A DNA stretch of 64,000 nt. Origin: Cognatishimia sp. 1_MG-2023. GTDB taxonomy: Bacteria; Pseudomonadota; Alphaproteobacteria; Rhodobacterales; Rhodobacteraceae. Shown here piece by piece: positions 17,951-26,449 of this stretch. The stretch is from positions 186,001 through 250,000 of the forward strand of contig NZ_JAUORX010000005.1 in the NCBI RefSeq assembly GCF_030548175.1. Reading direction: 5' to 3'. The notes beneath the pieces are model-generated. The model had not been told where the DNA came from. It searched no databases and saw nothing but the letters and a program-made list of their open reading frames with translations. Numbering within the stretch: position 1 is the stretch's first letter; every line of letters starts with the position of its first letter. A program made the position numbers and the translations under genes.

Positions 17951-17971
17951 AACTTCCCCCAGATGTACAAA

Positions 17972-17999
17972 ACGCCCGGGCGAAACGACGCCCAGGCGT
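17972..17999 (-). terminator. Terminator between tRNA-Pro and dcd
   Basis: An 11-bp inverted repeat (ACGCCCGGGCG against CGCCCAGGCGT, one mismatch) around a 6-nt loop. T runs flank both sides, so it could work in either direction; the likely role is ending the tRNA-Pro transcript before dcd. Confidence 0.75.
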
Positions 18000-18006
18000 T
18001 TTTTAA

Positions 18007-18083
18007 TGGTCGGGCTAGCAGGACTCGAACCTGCGACCTTCCGTCCCCCAGACGGACGCGCTACCAGGCTGCGCTATAGCCCG
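18007..18083 (-). tRNA. tRNA-Pro(GGG)
   Basis: A full cloverleaf of 77 nt including an encoded 3' CCA. On the minus strand it begins CGGGCTATAGCGC, with acceptor stem CGGGCTA/TAGCCCG (C1-G72 as expected for tRNA-Pro), anticodon stem TCCGT/ACGGA around loop CTGGGGG (anticodon GGG), and a T arm with TTCGAGT. Discriminator base is A. It reads CCC and CCU codons. Confidence 0.96.
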
Positions 18084-18145
18084 CCGATGGCGTCGTTCAT
18101 AACGCATTCTTTCGCAGGAGCAAGTCCCAAAATCCGAAATTCTGA

Positions 18146-18841
18146 TCACGAGGCGTGGGCCTCTTTCGACTTTGCTTGCAGTGCTGACAACTGGGCCAAA
18201 GACTGCGCAACATTAGCAAGTTGATCCGATGGAACATGGTCTATTTCAGTCAACCGCGCCAACAACCGGCGGCGTGTTTCCCAAGCATCTGCTTCTTCAA
18301 TCAACGGCTTTTTCGGCACCTTGCGCGCAGGTTCCGCAGCTATTGCAGGCGCGTCCACTTGCGCAGCAACCTGATCCTCAACAACAGGGGCAGGGTCCTC
18401 CACCTCAGCCGTTGGCTCTTCAGGCGGAGCTTCAGCGATTACAGCGTCCTCAACAGGAGACGCATCCACTTCCGTAGGTGTTTGCACGGCGGGGTGATCA
18501 ACCACCTCGGCGACCGGAGCCTCAACCGCGCCAGCGTCCATATCAATGGCAGTGTCCAAATCATCGTCCAATGCGCGCGATAGGGCACTAATCTCTTTGA
18601 TACCCTTTTCACGCAGCAGTTTTTGCACGCCTTTGATGGTCATCCCATCATCGTGCAACAACGACTTAATACCGCCCAACAACACCATGTCTGCTGGTCG
18701 GTAATAACGGCGTCCACCGGCCCGTTTGACGGGGCGCACTTGCGTGAATTTACTCTCCCAAAACCGTAGCACATGCGGCTGAGTGTCTAACCACTCGGCA
18801 ACTTCGCTGATTGTGCGAAAGGCATCCTTGGACTTGGGCAT
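18146..18841 (-). CDS. MerR-family transcriptional regulator
   Basis: A 231-residue protein with an N-terminal MerR winged helix ([25 protein letters not shown] to [19 protein letters not shown], residues ~6-58), then a long Glu/Pro/Ala/Val-rich low-complexity linker and a basic C-terminal helix ([25 protein letters not shown]). It has no cysteine effector site. A MerR gene directly after ihfA is a common alphaproteobacterial arrangement; target genes are unknown. It starts 14 bp after the ihfA stop. Confidence 0.88.
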   Translation of the reverse strand: MPKSKDAFRTISEVAEWLDTQPHVLRFWESKFTQVRPVKRAGGRRYYRPADMVLLGGIKSLLHDDGMTIKGVQKLLREKGIKEISALSRALDDDLDTAIDMDAGAVEAPVAEVVDHPAVQTPTEVDASPVEDAVIAEAPPEEPTAEVEDPAPVVEDQVAAQVDAPAIAAEPARKVPKKPLIEEADAWETRRRLLARLTEIDHVPSDQLANVAQSLAQLSALQAKSKEAHAS

Positions 18842-18855
18842 ACTCTACGCCTTGT

Positions 18856-19158
18856 TTATTTCTTGTTTCCAGCAGCAACGCGATCTTTCATCAGATGCGA
18901 TGGGCGGAACGTCAAAACACGACGTGGGTTGATTGGCACTTCTTGGCCAGTCTTTGGGTTACGACCCACACGCGCCGCTTTTTCGCGCACGCTGAATGTA
19001 CCAAATGATGAAATCTTAACTTGCTCACCTTTGACCAAAGAGTCTGACATATGCGCCAGTACACTTTCGACCAATTGAGCAGAGTCATTTCGGGAAAGTC
19101 CAACCTCACGGAAAACGGCCTCACTTAGATCCATTCTCGTTAATGTTTTGTCAGACAT
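18856..19158 (-). CDS. ihfA: Integration host factor subunit alpha
   Basis: A 100-residue HU/IHF-family protein. The signature [21 protein letters not shown] leads into the DNA-intercalating arm with the conserved proline near residue 75 ([17 protein letters not shown]). With IHF beta (not in this window) it bends DNA by about 160 degrees at specific sites. It follows fabH with a 111-bp gap that contains a match to the IHF consensus, so it probably has its own promoter as well as operon read-through. Confidence 0.95.
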   Translation of the reverse strand: MSDKTLTRMDLSEAVFREVGLSRNDSAQLVESVLAHMSDSLVKGEQVKISSFGTFSVREKAARVGRNPKTGQEVPINPRRVLTFRPSHLMKDRVAAGNKK

Positions 19159-19174
19159 AGCTTCCCCCTAAATT

Positions 19175-19188
19175 TGTTTGAACAAACA
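19175..19188. promoter_or_regulatory. Palindrome just upstream of ihfA
   Basis: TGTTTG-AA-CAAACA is a perfect 6-2-6 inverted repeat, 16-30 bp before the ihfA ATG. Its position fits an operator or a hairpin at the ribosome-binding region. The binding protein is unknown. Confidence 0.45.
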
Positions 19189-19228
19189 TAGAGGCAAGAA
19201 TTTTTCCGAGTCAATATCAATGGCATGA

Positions 19229-19241
19229 AATCAATGGTTTA
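19229..19241 (+). promoter_or_regulatory. Candidate IHF binding site (autoregulation of ihfA)
   Basis: AATCAATGGTTTA matches the E. coli IHF consensus WATCAAnnnnTTR at every defined position. It lies 71-83 bp upstream of the ihfA start in the fabH-ihfA gap, a suitable place for autoregulation, which is known for ihfA in E. coli. The consensus is short, so this is an inference. Confidence 0.4.
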
Positions 19242-19269
19242 CCGTCAATTCTTCTGCCATTTTGGCAAA

Positions 19270-20241
19270 TTACCAGCGAAGAACCACCGATCCCCATGCC
19301 AAACCGCCGCCAATTGCCTCTGTAACAACCACATCGCCCGGTTTGATTTTGCCTTCTGATTTGCCAACAGACAGCGCCAATGGGATTGACGCCGCCGATG
19401 TATTGCCGTGATCTTGGACGGTCACAATGACCCGATCCATGGGCACATTCATCTTTTTGGCGGTGCCTTTGATGATACGGATGTTGGCCTGATGCGGCAC
19501 AACCCAATCGACTTCTTCTGCAGAAATCTGCGCTTTATCCATCGCGGTATGTGCTGTGGCGGCCAGTTTTTCCACCGCATGCCGGAACACTTCTTTGCCC
19601 TGCATACGCAAAAATCCAGTGTTTTGGCTGGAAACCCCGCCATCCACATAAAGAATATCTTTGTAACGACCGTCAGAATTTAGATCAGTCGACAGAATCC
19701 CACGATCCGTTTTATCGCCCGTGCCTTCCTGCGCCTCAAGGATCAGCGCACCAGCGCCATCCCCAAACAGCACACAGGTGCCACGATCAGTCCAATCCAT
19801 GATGCGCGAAAAGGTTTCAGCACCAATCACCAACACGCGTTTCGCCTGACCGGATACAATCAATGCGTTCGCATTAGACAAGGCGTAAACGAACCCCGCA
19901 CAAACCGCCTGAACGTCAAAGGCAAAGCCCTTGTTCATGCCCAATTGTGCCTGAACCATCGTCGCCGCGGATGGGAAGGTCAGATCCGCCGTCGAGGTCG
20001 CCACAATCATCGCGTCGATGTCATCCGCAACAAGCCCAGAATCCGCCAAAGCCGCCAAGGCCGCCTTCGTCGCCAGGTTTGATGTGGTTTCACCGTCCGC
20101 CGCAAAATGGCGGCGTTCAATACCAGAGCGTGATTTTATCCATTCATCTGATGTATCGAGAGTTTTCTCGAATTCAGAGTTGGGGACGATGCGCTCGGGT
20201 AGGTAGTGGCCTACGCCTTTTACGACGGCGCGTAGTGTCAT
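19270..20241 (-). CDS. fabH: Beta-ketoacyl-ACP synthase III
   Basis: A 323-residue condensing enzyme with the catalytic triad visible: Cys in FAFDVQAVCAGFVYAL near 113, His in WVVPHQANIRII near 249, and Asn in VQDHGNTSAASIPLA near 280. It joins acetyl-CoA to malonyl-ACP to start fatty acid synthesis. It follows plsX by 5 bp in the DUF177-rpmF-plsX-fabH-ihfA-merR operon. Confidence 0.96.
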   Translation of the reverse strand: MTLRAVVKGVGHYLPERIVPNSEFEKTLDTSDEWIKSRSGIERRHFAADGETTSNLATKAALAALADSGLVADDIDAMIVATSTADLTFPSAATMVQAQLGMNKGFAFDVQAVCAGFVYALSNANALIVSGQAKRVLVIGAETFSRIMDWTDRGTCVLFGDGAGALILEAQEGTGDKTDRGILSTDLNSDGRYKDILYVDGGVSSQNTGFLRMQGKEVFRHAVEKLAATAHTAMDKAQISAEEVDWVVPHQANIRIIKGTAKKMNVPMDRVIVTVQDHGNTSAASIPLALSVGKSEGKIKPGDVVVTEAIGGGLAWGSVVLRW

Positions 20242-20246
20242 GATTA

Positions 20247-21344
20247 TTATCCGTTCTTTTCCCCATGGGTTGACGTATCCTGCTGCACTTGCACAGCGGA
20301 TGCAACCCGCGCCGCGAGTTTTTCGGAAAACCCGGATTGGGATAGTTTAAAGGCCAATTTGACCGCCGCAGCGACGCCAGTCGCGTCAGAGCTGCCATGA
20401 GATTTCACCACAGTGCCGTTCAAGCCTAGGAAAACACCGCCATTTACACGACGTGGATCAATGCGCTTATTCAGACGACGCAGTGACGTATAGGCCAAAA
20501 TGGCCGCCAATCGTGACAGTGGCGAAAACTTAAAGGCCTCTTTCAAAAGGCTTCCGATCAGGCTTGCTGTGCCTTCACCGGTTTTCAGCGCGATGTTGCC
20601 AGTGAACCCATCGGTCACGATCACATCGGCCACATCTTTTGGAATATCGCCGCCTTCGACAAAGCCAACAAATTCAAACTTCGCAGCCTCAGCATTCTCC
20701 GTAATAAGCTCATGCGCGGCTTTTAGCTCCGCGCGTCCCTTATGTTCTTCGGTACCGACATTCAAAAGACCAATACGTGGGCGCTTTAATCCCATGCCGT
20801 TTCGAGCATAAGAGGCGCCCATTAGCGCATATTGCATCAAATCATGCTCATCCGCGCGAATATCCGCGCCGACATCCAGCATGATGTTAAACCCTTGCGC
20901 GCTTCTGGATGGCCAAAGCACCGCAATGGCAGGGCGGTTCACACCGGGTAATTTCCGCAAGCGGACAACCGACAGCATCATCAATGCGCCAGTATTCCCA
21001 CAGGAAACACAAACATCCGCATCACCATTGCGCACGGATTCAATGGCCGACCACATAGATGTCGACTTACCGGTCCGGATCACTTGGCTAGGTTTGTCAT
21101 CCATCGTCACAACGCCCTCGGCGTCGCGAATCTCTACACGGCCCGCAAGGTTCTTTTTACGCGCCACAAGTTTTTCCAACTGGGGCTTAGGCCCATGCAG
21201 GATAAAACCAATATTTGGATTCTTCTTGGCGGAACGCGAAATGCCAGCAACAACAGTTGCTGGCCCACGATCACCACCCATAGCATCTACAGAGATGATG
21301 GTGCGCCCGGCACCCGTTTCGGCGGTATCGCTCATAACGGTCAT
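20247..21344 (-). CDS. plsX: Phosphate acyltransferase PlsX
   Basis: A 365-residue protein with the PlsX opening IISVDAMGGDRGPATVVAG and the conserved DVGADIRADEHDLMQYALMGASYA and IVTDGFTGNIALKTGEG regions. It makes acyl-phosphate from acyl-ACP for phosphatidic acid synthesis. An internal ATG four codons in (MSDTAETG) is an equally possible start. The gene lies 20 bp after rpmF and 5 bp before fabH. Confidence 0.96.
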   Translation of the reverse strand: MTVMSDTAETGAGRTIISVDAMGGDRGPATVVAGISRSAKKNPNIGFILHGPKPQLEKLVARKKNLAGRVEIRDAEGVVTMDDKPSQVIRTGKSTSMWSAIESVRNGDADVCVSCGNTGALMMLSVVRLRKLPGVNRPAIAVLWPSRSAQGFNIMLDVGADIRADEHDLMQYALMGASYARNGMGLKRPRIGLLNVGTEEHKGRAELKAAHELITENAEAAKFEFVGFVEGGDIPKDVADVIVTDGFTGNIALKTGEGTASLIGSLLKEAFKFSPLSRLAAILAYTSLRRLNKRIDPRRVNGGVFLGLNGTVVKSHGSSDATGVAAAVKLAFKLSQSGFSEKLAARVASAVQVQQDTSTHGEKNG

Positions 21345-21364
21345 GCGGGCGCGTTCCGATTTAC

Positions 21365-21571
21365 TTATGCTGCGTCTTCGTCCAGCTCAACTTCGTCAGC
21401 CATAGCAACGACTTCACGGTCGTCATAGTGGCCGCAAGACGCGCACACGTGGTGCGGGCGTTTCAGTTCACCACAGTTGGTGCACTCGTTTGGGTTACCG
21501 GCAACCAGCGCGTCATGTGCACGGCGGTTGTTGCGGCGCGATTTCGATACTTTATTCTGCTGGACAGCCAT
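21365..21571 (-). CDS. rpmF: 50S ribosomal protein L32
   Basis: A 68-residue protein with the L32 opening [19 protein letters not shown] and a four-cysteine zinc site (CTNC and CASC, 15 residues apart). This is the zinc-containing form. An acidic C-terminal tail follows. A 138-bp gap separates it from DUF177 upstream, enough for its own promoter. Confidence 0.97.
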   Translation of the reverse strand: MAVQQNKVSKSRRNNRRAHDALVAGNPNECTNCGELKRPHHVCASCGHYDDREVVAMADEVELDEDAA

Positions 21572-21709
21572 GTCGCAACCTTCGATTTACTGGGGCTTTC
21601 GCCCGATTTCCACTGCGTTCCGAGGCTTTACGCGCATCACGCGGCCAAGTCCAACGCTAAATTCCAATGAGCGCGCGAAAATAGACGTAATTCCGCGCAG
21701 CGCAAGTCT

Positions 21710-22264
21710 TTATTTATCGTCACCACCTGCAAGCTTATCCCGCAGACTGGCGAGCCCAGCAAAAGGTCGCGCATCTTCGTCTGTCATCGCCTTTTTTCCC
21801 GGCTCTGTATAGGCCGAATTTTCTAAATTTGCATCTTCGCTGCGTGGATAGAGCGGCAAAGCCAACGCCAGCGCTTCTTGCATCACGTCTTCGACGTTGA
21901 TTTCTTCACCCAAAGCTTCGGTGTTTTCTTCGTCCGTTAATTCGAACTCTTCGTCATTGGGTTCTTCGTAGTCGTGTTTGAACAACAAGCTTACTTGGCT
22001 TTCCACACGACTCGTGACCGGCTCCAAAGTCACAACACAGGGCTGCACAACAGTTGCCCCCAATTGACCCGTGACTTTCCAGTCTCGTTTTCCAGAGGCT
22101 TTAATCTGTCCGCTGAACCGTAATTTCTTCAAACCAAGCAAATTCAAGTCGTCCGCGATCCGAGTCAGAATCTCAGAATCAGGTTCGATTTGGAACTTTG
22201 TCGCTTGATTCTGCGATAGATCGGCCACGCGAAAGAGTGTTTTGCCAGAGAGTTTACCTGTCAT
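21710..22264 (-). CDS. DUF177 (YceD-family) protein
   Basis: A 184-residue protein with the DUF177 central region VTGQLGATVVQPCVVTLEPVTSRVESQVSLLF, where the cysteine is part of the conserved pattern, and acidic stretches (EEPNDEEFELTDEENTEALGEEINVEDV). The C terminus reads ARPFAGLASLRDKL, usual for the family. YceD proteins are linked to 23S rRNA maturation and nearly always precede rpmF, as here. It is divergent from bamE. Confidence 0.9.
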   Translation of the reverse strand: MTGKLSGKTLFRVADLSQNQATKFQIEPDSEILTRIADDLNLLGLKKLRFSGQIKASGKRDWKVTGQLGATVVQPCVVTLEPVTSRVESQVSLLFKHDYEEPNDEEFELTDEENTEALGEEINVEDVMQEALALALPLYPRSEDANLENSAYTEPGKKAMTDEDARPFAGLASLRDKLAGGDDK

Positions 22265-22351
22265 GACGCATTTTGCCTTCCATTCTTGAACCTTGAGCCT
22301 TCATTTTGTAAGCCGTTAAAAGGCAAAGCGTGCCAAAGCAAGAGGGCAGGG

Positions 22352-22804
22352 ATGGAACTTAGAATGAAACCACTCAAAGCGACAGCTTTGGCACTCTGTA
22401 TATTTGCAGCAGGTTGTGCCGCACAATATCGCAATCATGGCTATGTGCCGAGCGAGGATGACTTGGCAAATGTCATCGTCGGCGTAGACACCCGCGACAG
22501 CGTCGCCGAATCTATCGGCGCTCCTACAGCCGGCGGTGTTCTAGAGGACGGCGGCTTTTACTACGTCCGCAGCCGCGTCAAAACATTTGGCCCGTTCCGC
22601 CCCGAAGAAGTCGAACGCCAGCTTGTGGCTGTCACCTTTGATAACAGCGGCACAGTGACCAACATCGAGCGCTTCGGCCTAGAGGATGGCCGCGTTGTCA
22701 CCCTGTCACGCCGCGTCACAGATAACGGTTTGAACAACGTTTCCTTCATCCGTCAGTTGCTTGGAAACATCGGCAACTTTGATGCCGGAAGCATTCTGCA
22801 ATAG
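22352..22804 (+). CDS. bamE: Outer membrane protein assembly factor BamE
   Basis: A 150-residue lipoprotein. The signal peptide ends in a lipobox (CIFAAGCAA), and the SmpA/OmlA fold follows (VGVDTRDSVAESIGAPTAGGVLEDGGFYYVRS). It is an accessory of the BAM complex that folds beta-barrels. The start at 22352 is chosen because GGGCAGGG is immediately upstream; an ATG 12 bp later is possible. That ribosome site is also an exact KOPS octamer. Confidence 0.9.
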   Translation: MELRMKPLKATALALCIFAAGCAAQYRNHGYVPSEDDLANVIVGVDTRDSVAESIGAPTAGGVLEDGGFYYVRSRVKTFGPFRPEEVERQLVAVTFDNSGTVTNIERFGLEDGRVVTLSRRVTDNGLNNVSFIRQLLGNIGNFDAGSILQ

Positions 22805-22828
22805 CTTTGTCACTAGGATGTCACGAAT

Positions 22829-22852
22829 GGTGCCCTATATCGAAGGGGCACC
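22829..22852 (+). terminator. Hairpin between bamE and olsB (weak terminator candidate)
   Basis: GGTGCCC and GGGCACC form a perfect 7-bp stem with a 10-nt loop, 25 bp after the bamE stop. No T run follows, so termination would be weak; it could instead protect the bamE mRNA end. Confidence 0.4.
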
Positions 22853-22871
22853 AATACCGACGAGGTGACAT

Positions 22872-23609
22872 ATGGTTGGCTTAAAAAAAGGGCGCTACGT
22901 CGCCCGCTTGGCAGAAAACGATAGCGACATTCTCGCCGCGCAATCCTTGCGGCACTTGGCCTTTCATGGCGGCGCATCCGGCGAGCTGGATGCAGATGAC
23001 TTTGACGCCATCTGCGCGCATATCTTAGTCGAAGAACGCAAAACCGGTGCGCTGGTTTGCTGCTTCCGCATGCTTCCACTGGCTGATGGCAACGACATCA
23101 CCCGCAGCTATTCCGCCCAATTCTACGAACTCTCGGCCTTAGAGGCCTTCAAAGGCTCCATGGTCGAAATGGGTCGTTTCTGCATCCATCCAGACTGGAA
23201 TGATCCAGATATCCTGCGCGTCGCATGGGCCGCAATGACCGGCTATGTTGATGATAACAATGTAGAAATGCTGTTCGGATGCTCTTCTTTCAAAGGCACC
23301 GATGCGGACCCATACCTTGATGCCTTCGCCGTGCTGCGCGACCGCCATCTAGCACCCAGACGCTGGGTGCCACGGGTCAAAGCACCGAATGTATTTCAAT
23401 TCGCAAAGCGCTTGCGTCGCAAGCCAGACCTGAAAAAAGCCCAGACCAAAATGCCGCCACTCCTACGCACTTATCTGATGATGGGCGGCTGGGTTAGCGA
23501 TCATGCAGTTGTCGATGACCAGATGAACACGCTGCACGTTTTCACAGGTCTGGAAATCAAAGCGATTCCTCCGGCCCGCAAACGATTGCTGCGCGCCATG
23601 TCTTCGTAG
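22872..23609 (+). CDS. olsB: L-ornithine N-alpha-acyltransferase (OlsB-type GNAT)
   Basis: A 245-residue acyltransferase. Features of OlsB are the N-terminal GRYVARLAENDSDILAAQSLRHLAFHG, the central SMVEMGRFCIHPDWNDPDILRVAW, and the C-terminal PPLLRTYLMMGGWVSDHAVVDDQMNTLHVF. It moves a 3-hydroxyacyl group from ACP to ornithine, giving lyso-ornithine lipid, a phosphorus-free membrane lipid. GAGGTGACAT precedes the ATG. The second enzyme, olsA, usually linked in other bacteria, is not adjacent. Confidence 0.88.
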   Translation: MVGLKKGRYVARLAENDSDILAAQSLRHLAFHGGASGELDADDFDAICAHILVEERKTGALVCCFRMLPLADGNDITRSYSAQFYELSALEAFKGSMVEMGRFCIHPDWNDPDILRVAWAAMTGYVDDNNVEMLFGCSSFKGTDADPYLDAFAVLRDRHLAPRRWVPRVKAPNVFQFAKRLRRKPDLKKAQTKMPPLLRTYLMMGGWVSDHAVVDDQMNTLHVFTGLEIKAIPPARKRLLRAMSS

Positions 23610-23654
23610 GATTCGCCGCTTGACGGGCAGGGCGCTGCAAAGTAGCCCAGCCCC

Positions 23655-25469
23655 ATGGCACGTATACCTTTATTACAAATGAACGACATCTCGCTGACTT
23701 TCGGCGGAGATCCGATCTTCAACAACCTCGATCTCGTGGTGCAACCGGGTGACCGCGTTGCCCTCGTTGGGCGCAACGGTTCCGGTAAATCCACCCTGAT
23801 GAAAGTCATGGCGGGCTTGGTGGAGGCCGATAAAGGTGACATCGTCATCCCACCCGGCGTCGCCGTGGGCTACATGGAGCAAGACCCAGACATGGCGGGC
23901 TTTGCCACTCTGGGTGATTTTGCCCTATCCAACCTTGATCCGGGCGAATCCTACAAAGTGGAACGTGCAGGCGAAGGCCTAAAATTCGATCCCGCCCGAT
24001 CTGTTGAAACCGCATCTGGCGGCGAACGTCGCCGTGCAGCCTTGGCCAAATTGATGGCCGAAGCGCCGGAATTGATGCTGCTGGACGAGCCGACAAACCA
24101 CCTCGACATCGAGGCGATCGCATGGCTTGAAAACGAACTCAAATCCACCCGCGCAGGCTTTGTTCTGATCTCGCATGACCGTGCATTCTTACGTGAACTT
24201 ACCCGCGCAACCCTTTGGATTGACAGAGGAATGACGCGTCGCCAAGAAACCGGCTTTGATGGGTTCGAACAATGGCGCGATAAGATTTGGGAAGAAGAAG
24301 ACATGCAGCGCCACAAGCTTGATCGCAAGATCAAAGCAGAGGCACGCTGGGCCGTCGAAGGCATTTCTGCCCGTCGTAAACGCAACCAGGGCCGCGTCCG
24401 CGCGCTCGGTGAACTTCGCGATCAACGTGCCTCACAGATCAAACGCCAAGGCTCTGCCGCAATGGATTTCCAAGCAGGTCCAAAGTCTGGCCGCAAGGTG
24501 ATCGAAGTCAAAGGAATCTCCAAAGCCTTTGACGAAAAGACCATCGTCGAAAACCTCGACATTCTGATCCAACGCGGTGATCGCATCGCCTTTGTTGGAC
24601 CCAATGGCGTGGGTAAAACGACCCTCATCAAAATGCTAATGGGCCAAGAAGCGCCCGATACAGGTACCGTGACTTTGGGCACGAATCTGCTGCCCGCAAT
24701 CTTTGATCAAAGCCGTGCTGCCCTTGATCCGGAAATGACCCTATGGGATTCGTTGACCGGCGATCCTGACATGCGCGTCTCTGGCAAAGCCGATCAGGTC
24801 ATGGTGCGTGGCAACCCCAAGCATGTTGTTGGCTACCTCAAAGAATTCCTGTTCGACGAGCGCCAAGCCCGCGCCCCCGTGCGCTCGCTCTCTGGTGGGG
24901 AAAAGGCGCGTTTGCTGCTGGCCAAACTGATGGCCAAGGAAAGCAACCTGTTGGTGATGGATGAACCGACCAACGATCTAGATGTCGAAACCCTGGACCT
25001 GCTCCAAGAGCTGCTAGACGATTACGACGGCACTGTTCTTCTTGTCAGCCACGACCGCGACTTTCTGGACCGGGTGGCGACAACAACCATCGCTATGGAA
25101 GGCGACGGTCAGGCGATTGTTTATGCAGGCGGCTGGTCTGACTACCGCGCACAGCGGCAGCCAAAAGACACAGATATTAAGCCGGGCGGCAAATCCAAAT
25201 CTAAGAAGGAAAAGGTTAAGGCCGAGAAACCAACCGAGTCGGGCCTCACCTTCACCGAACAAAAACGCCTCGAAGAATTGCCAACCGTCATCGAACGTCT
25301 GAACGCCGAAGTCGCAAAACTCGAAGAGTTCATGTCCGACCCAGAGATGTTCACCAAAGAACCGGTGAAATTCCAAAAGGCGACAGATGCGCTGATCGAA
25401 CGTCACAACGCGATCGCTGAAGCCGAAGAAGAATGGCTGATGCTCGAAGAAAAAGCCGAGACCGCATAA
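23655..25469 (+). CDS. uup: ABC-F ATPase, Uup-like
   Basis: A 604-residue protein with two ABC domains. Walker A motifs are GRNGSGKS near 37-44 and GPNGVGKT near 316-323; signature motifs are ASGGERRRAAL and LSGGEKARLLL; Walker B motifs end in LLDEPTNHLD and VMDEPTNDLD. An inter-domain linker is followed by a C-terminal Lys/Glu-rich coiled coil (residues ~510-600), typical of Uup. No transmembrane domain. ABC-F proteins act on ribosomes, and Uup also influences DNA transposition and repair. A second ABC-F gene is at 55.7 kb. Confidence 0.93.
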   Translation: MARIPLLQMNDISLTFGGDPIFNNLDLVVQPGDRVALVGRNGSGKSTLMKVMAGLVEADKGDIVIPPGVAVGYMEQDPDMAGFATLGDFALSNLDPGESYKVERAGEGLKFDPARSVETASGGERRRAALAKLMAEAPELMLLDEPTNHLDIEAIAWLENELKSTRAGFVLISHDRAFLRELTRATLWIDRGMTRRQETGFDGFEQWRDKIWEEEDMQRHKLDRKIKAEARWAVEGISARRKRNQGRVRALGELRDQRASQIKRQGSAAMDFQAGPKSGRKVIEVKGISKAFDEKTIVENLDILIQRGDRIAFVGPNGVGKTTLIKMLMGQEAPDTGTVTLGTNLLPAIFDQSRAALDPEMTLWDSLTGDPDMRVSGKADQVMVRGNPKHVVGYLKEFLFDERQARAPVRSLSGGEKARLLLAKLMAKESNLLVMDEPTNDLDVETLDLLQELLDDYDGTVLLVSHDRDFLDRVATTTIAMEGDGQAIVYAGGWSDYRAQRQPKDTDIKPGGKSKSKKEKVKAEKPTESGLTFTEQKRLEELPTVIERLNAEVAKLEEFMSDPEMFTKEPVKFQKATDALIERHNAIAEAEEEWLMLEEKAETA

Positions 25470-25498
25470 GCGATCTCGGCAAAAAATAGCTAAAATTT

Positions 25499-25548
25499 TC
25501 GAATTGTACGTTTCGAGGTCTGAACCTACCGAAACGTACGATTCGTTT
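25499..25548. repeat. Palindromic element, copy 1 (hairpin between convergent genes)
   Basis: Two 16-nt arms, CGAATTGTACGTTTCG (25500-25515) and CGAAACGTACGATTCG (25530-25545), are inverted repeats with one mismatch. Inside them AGGT and ACCT add four more pairs, leaving loop CTGA. The hairpin fills the gap between the uup-like gene and the convergent SDR and touches the SDR stop codon. There is no T run. A gap-free, decayed copy is at 62770-62819 (about 35 of 50 positions identical), which suggests a dispersed element rather than a simple terminator. Confidence 0.7.
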
Positions 25549-26302
25549 ACTGCATCCGCAGCGCGCCATCCAAGCGGATCACTTCACCATTCAGATAGCC
25601 GCATTCCACGATAAATTGCGCCAGTTTCGCGTATTCAGCCGGATTTCCTAAGCGTTTAGGAAAGGTTACGTCTTTTGACAGCCCATCAATCACCTCTTGG
25701 CCAAGGCCAATCAGCATAGGCGTCAAAAAGATCCCCGGCGCAATCGCCATCACCCGAATCCCCGCACGCGCCAAATCCCGCGACATCGGCAAGGACAGCC
25801 CAACAATCCCGCCTTTAGATGCTGCATAGGCCGCTTGACCACGCTGGCCATCCATAGCTGCAATCGACGCCGTGTTAATAATCACACCGCGCGCGCCGTC
25901 TTCATCAGGCTCGTTATCCTGCATCGCATCCGCGGCCAAACGTCCAACGTTGAACGAGCCTATCAGGTTGATATCAATAGTTTTTTGGAACAGGTCCAAA
26001 GGGTGGGGGCCTTTCTTGCCAATCGTGGTCGCTGCTGGCGCAATACCTGCGCAATTGATCGCCGCGTTAAGCTTTCCCATCTTCTCCTGCGCAAGGGCAA
26101 TCGCGGCCTTAACAGAATCTTCATCTGTCACATCCGTCTCGGCGAAATAGCCGCCAATTTCCTCTGCAACCGCCGTCCCACGCGCCACATCACGATCCAA
26201 AATCGTAACCTTCGCACCAGCCGCCGCAAAGGCCCGAGCCGTCGCTTCCCCCAAACCTGAAGCCGCACCAGTGATGATTGTAGCAGTTTCCGAAATCTTC
26301 AT
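25547..26302 (-). CDS. SDR oxidoreductase, 3-hydroxyacyl-CoA dehydrogenase-like
   Basis: A 251-residue classical SDR. It has the cofactor motif TGAASGLG at 11-18, an acidic residue after the second strand (LDRD) implying NAD, NCAG near 88, Ser in NTASIAAMDG, and the catalytic YAASK near 160. Its layout (insert KKGPHPLDLFQKTIDINLIG, end GEVIRLDGALRMQ) resembles type II 3-hydroxyacyl-CoA dehydrogenases (HSD17B10-like) that act in isoleucine or branched fatty acid breakdown. It is a stand-alone gene, so the substrate is inferred by similarity only. Confidence 0.88.
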   Translation of the reverse strand: MKISETATIITGAASGLGEATARAFAAAGAKVTILDRDVARGTAVAEEIGGYFAETDVTDEDSVKAAIALAQEKMGKLNAAINCAGIAPAATTIGKKGPHPLDLFQKTIDINLIGSFNVGRLAADAMQDNEPDEDGARGVIINTASIAAMDGQRGQAAYAASKGGIVGLSLPMSRDLARAGIRVMAIAPGIFLTPMLIGLGQEVIDGLSKDVTFPKRLGNPAEYAKLAQFIVECGYLNGEVIRLDGALRMQ

Positions 26303-26449
26303 TTTGTCTCTCCGACGGCATTTATGAACATACGTTCAAATACTGGCTAGAGGCCCATCCTGTCCACAAAGACGCGACGTTCCAAATAAAAAAAGGAGCG
26401 CGAAATTCGCACTCCCTTTACATCAACTCATCAAAATAGCTGTTTTAAA

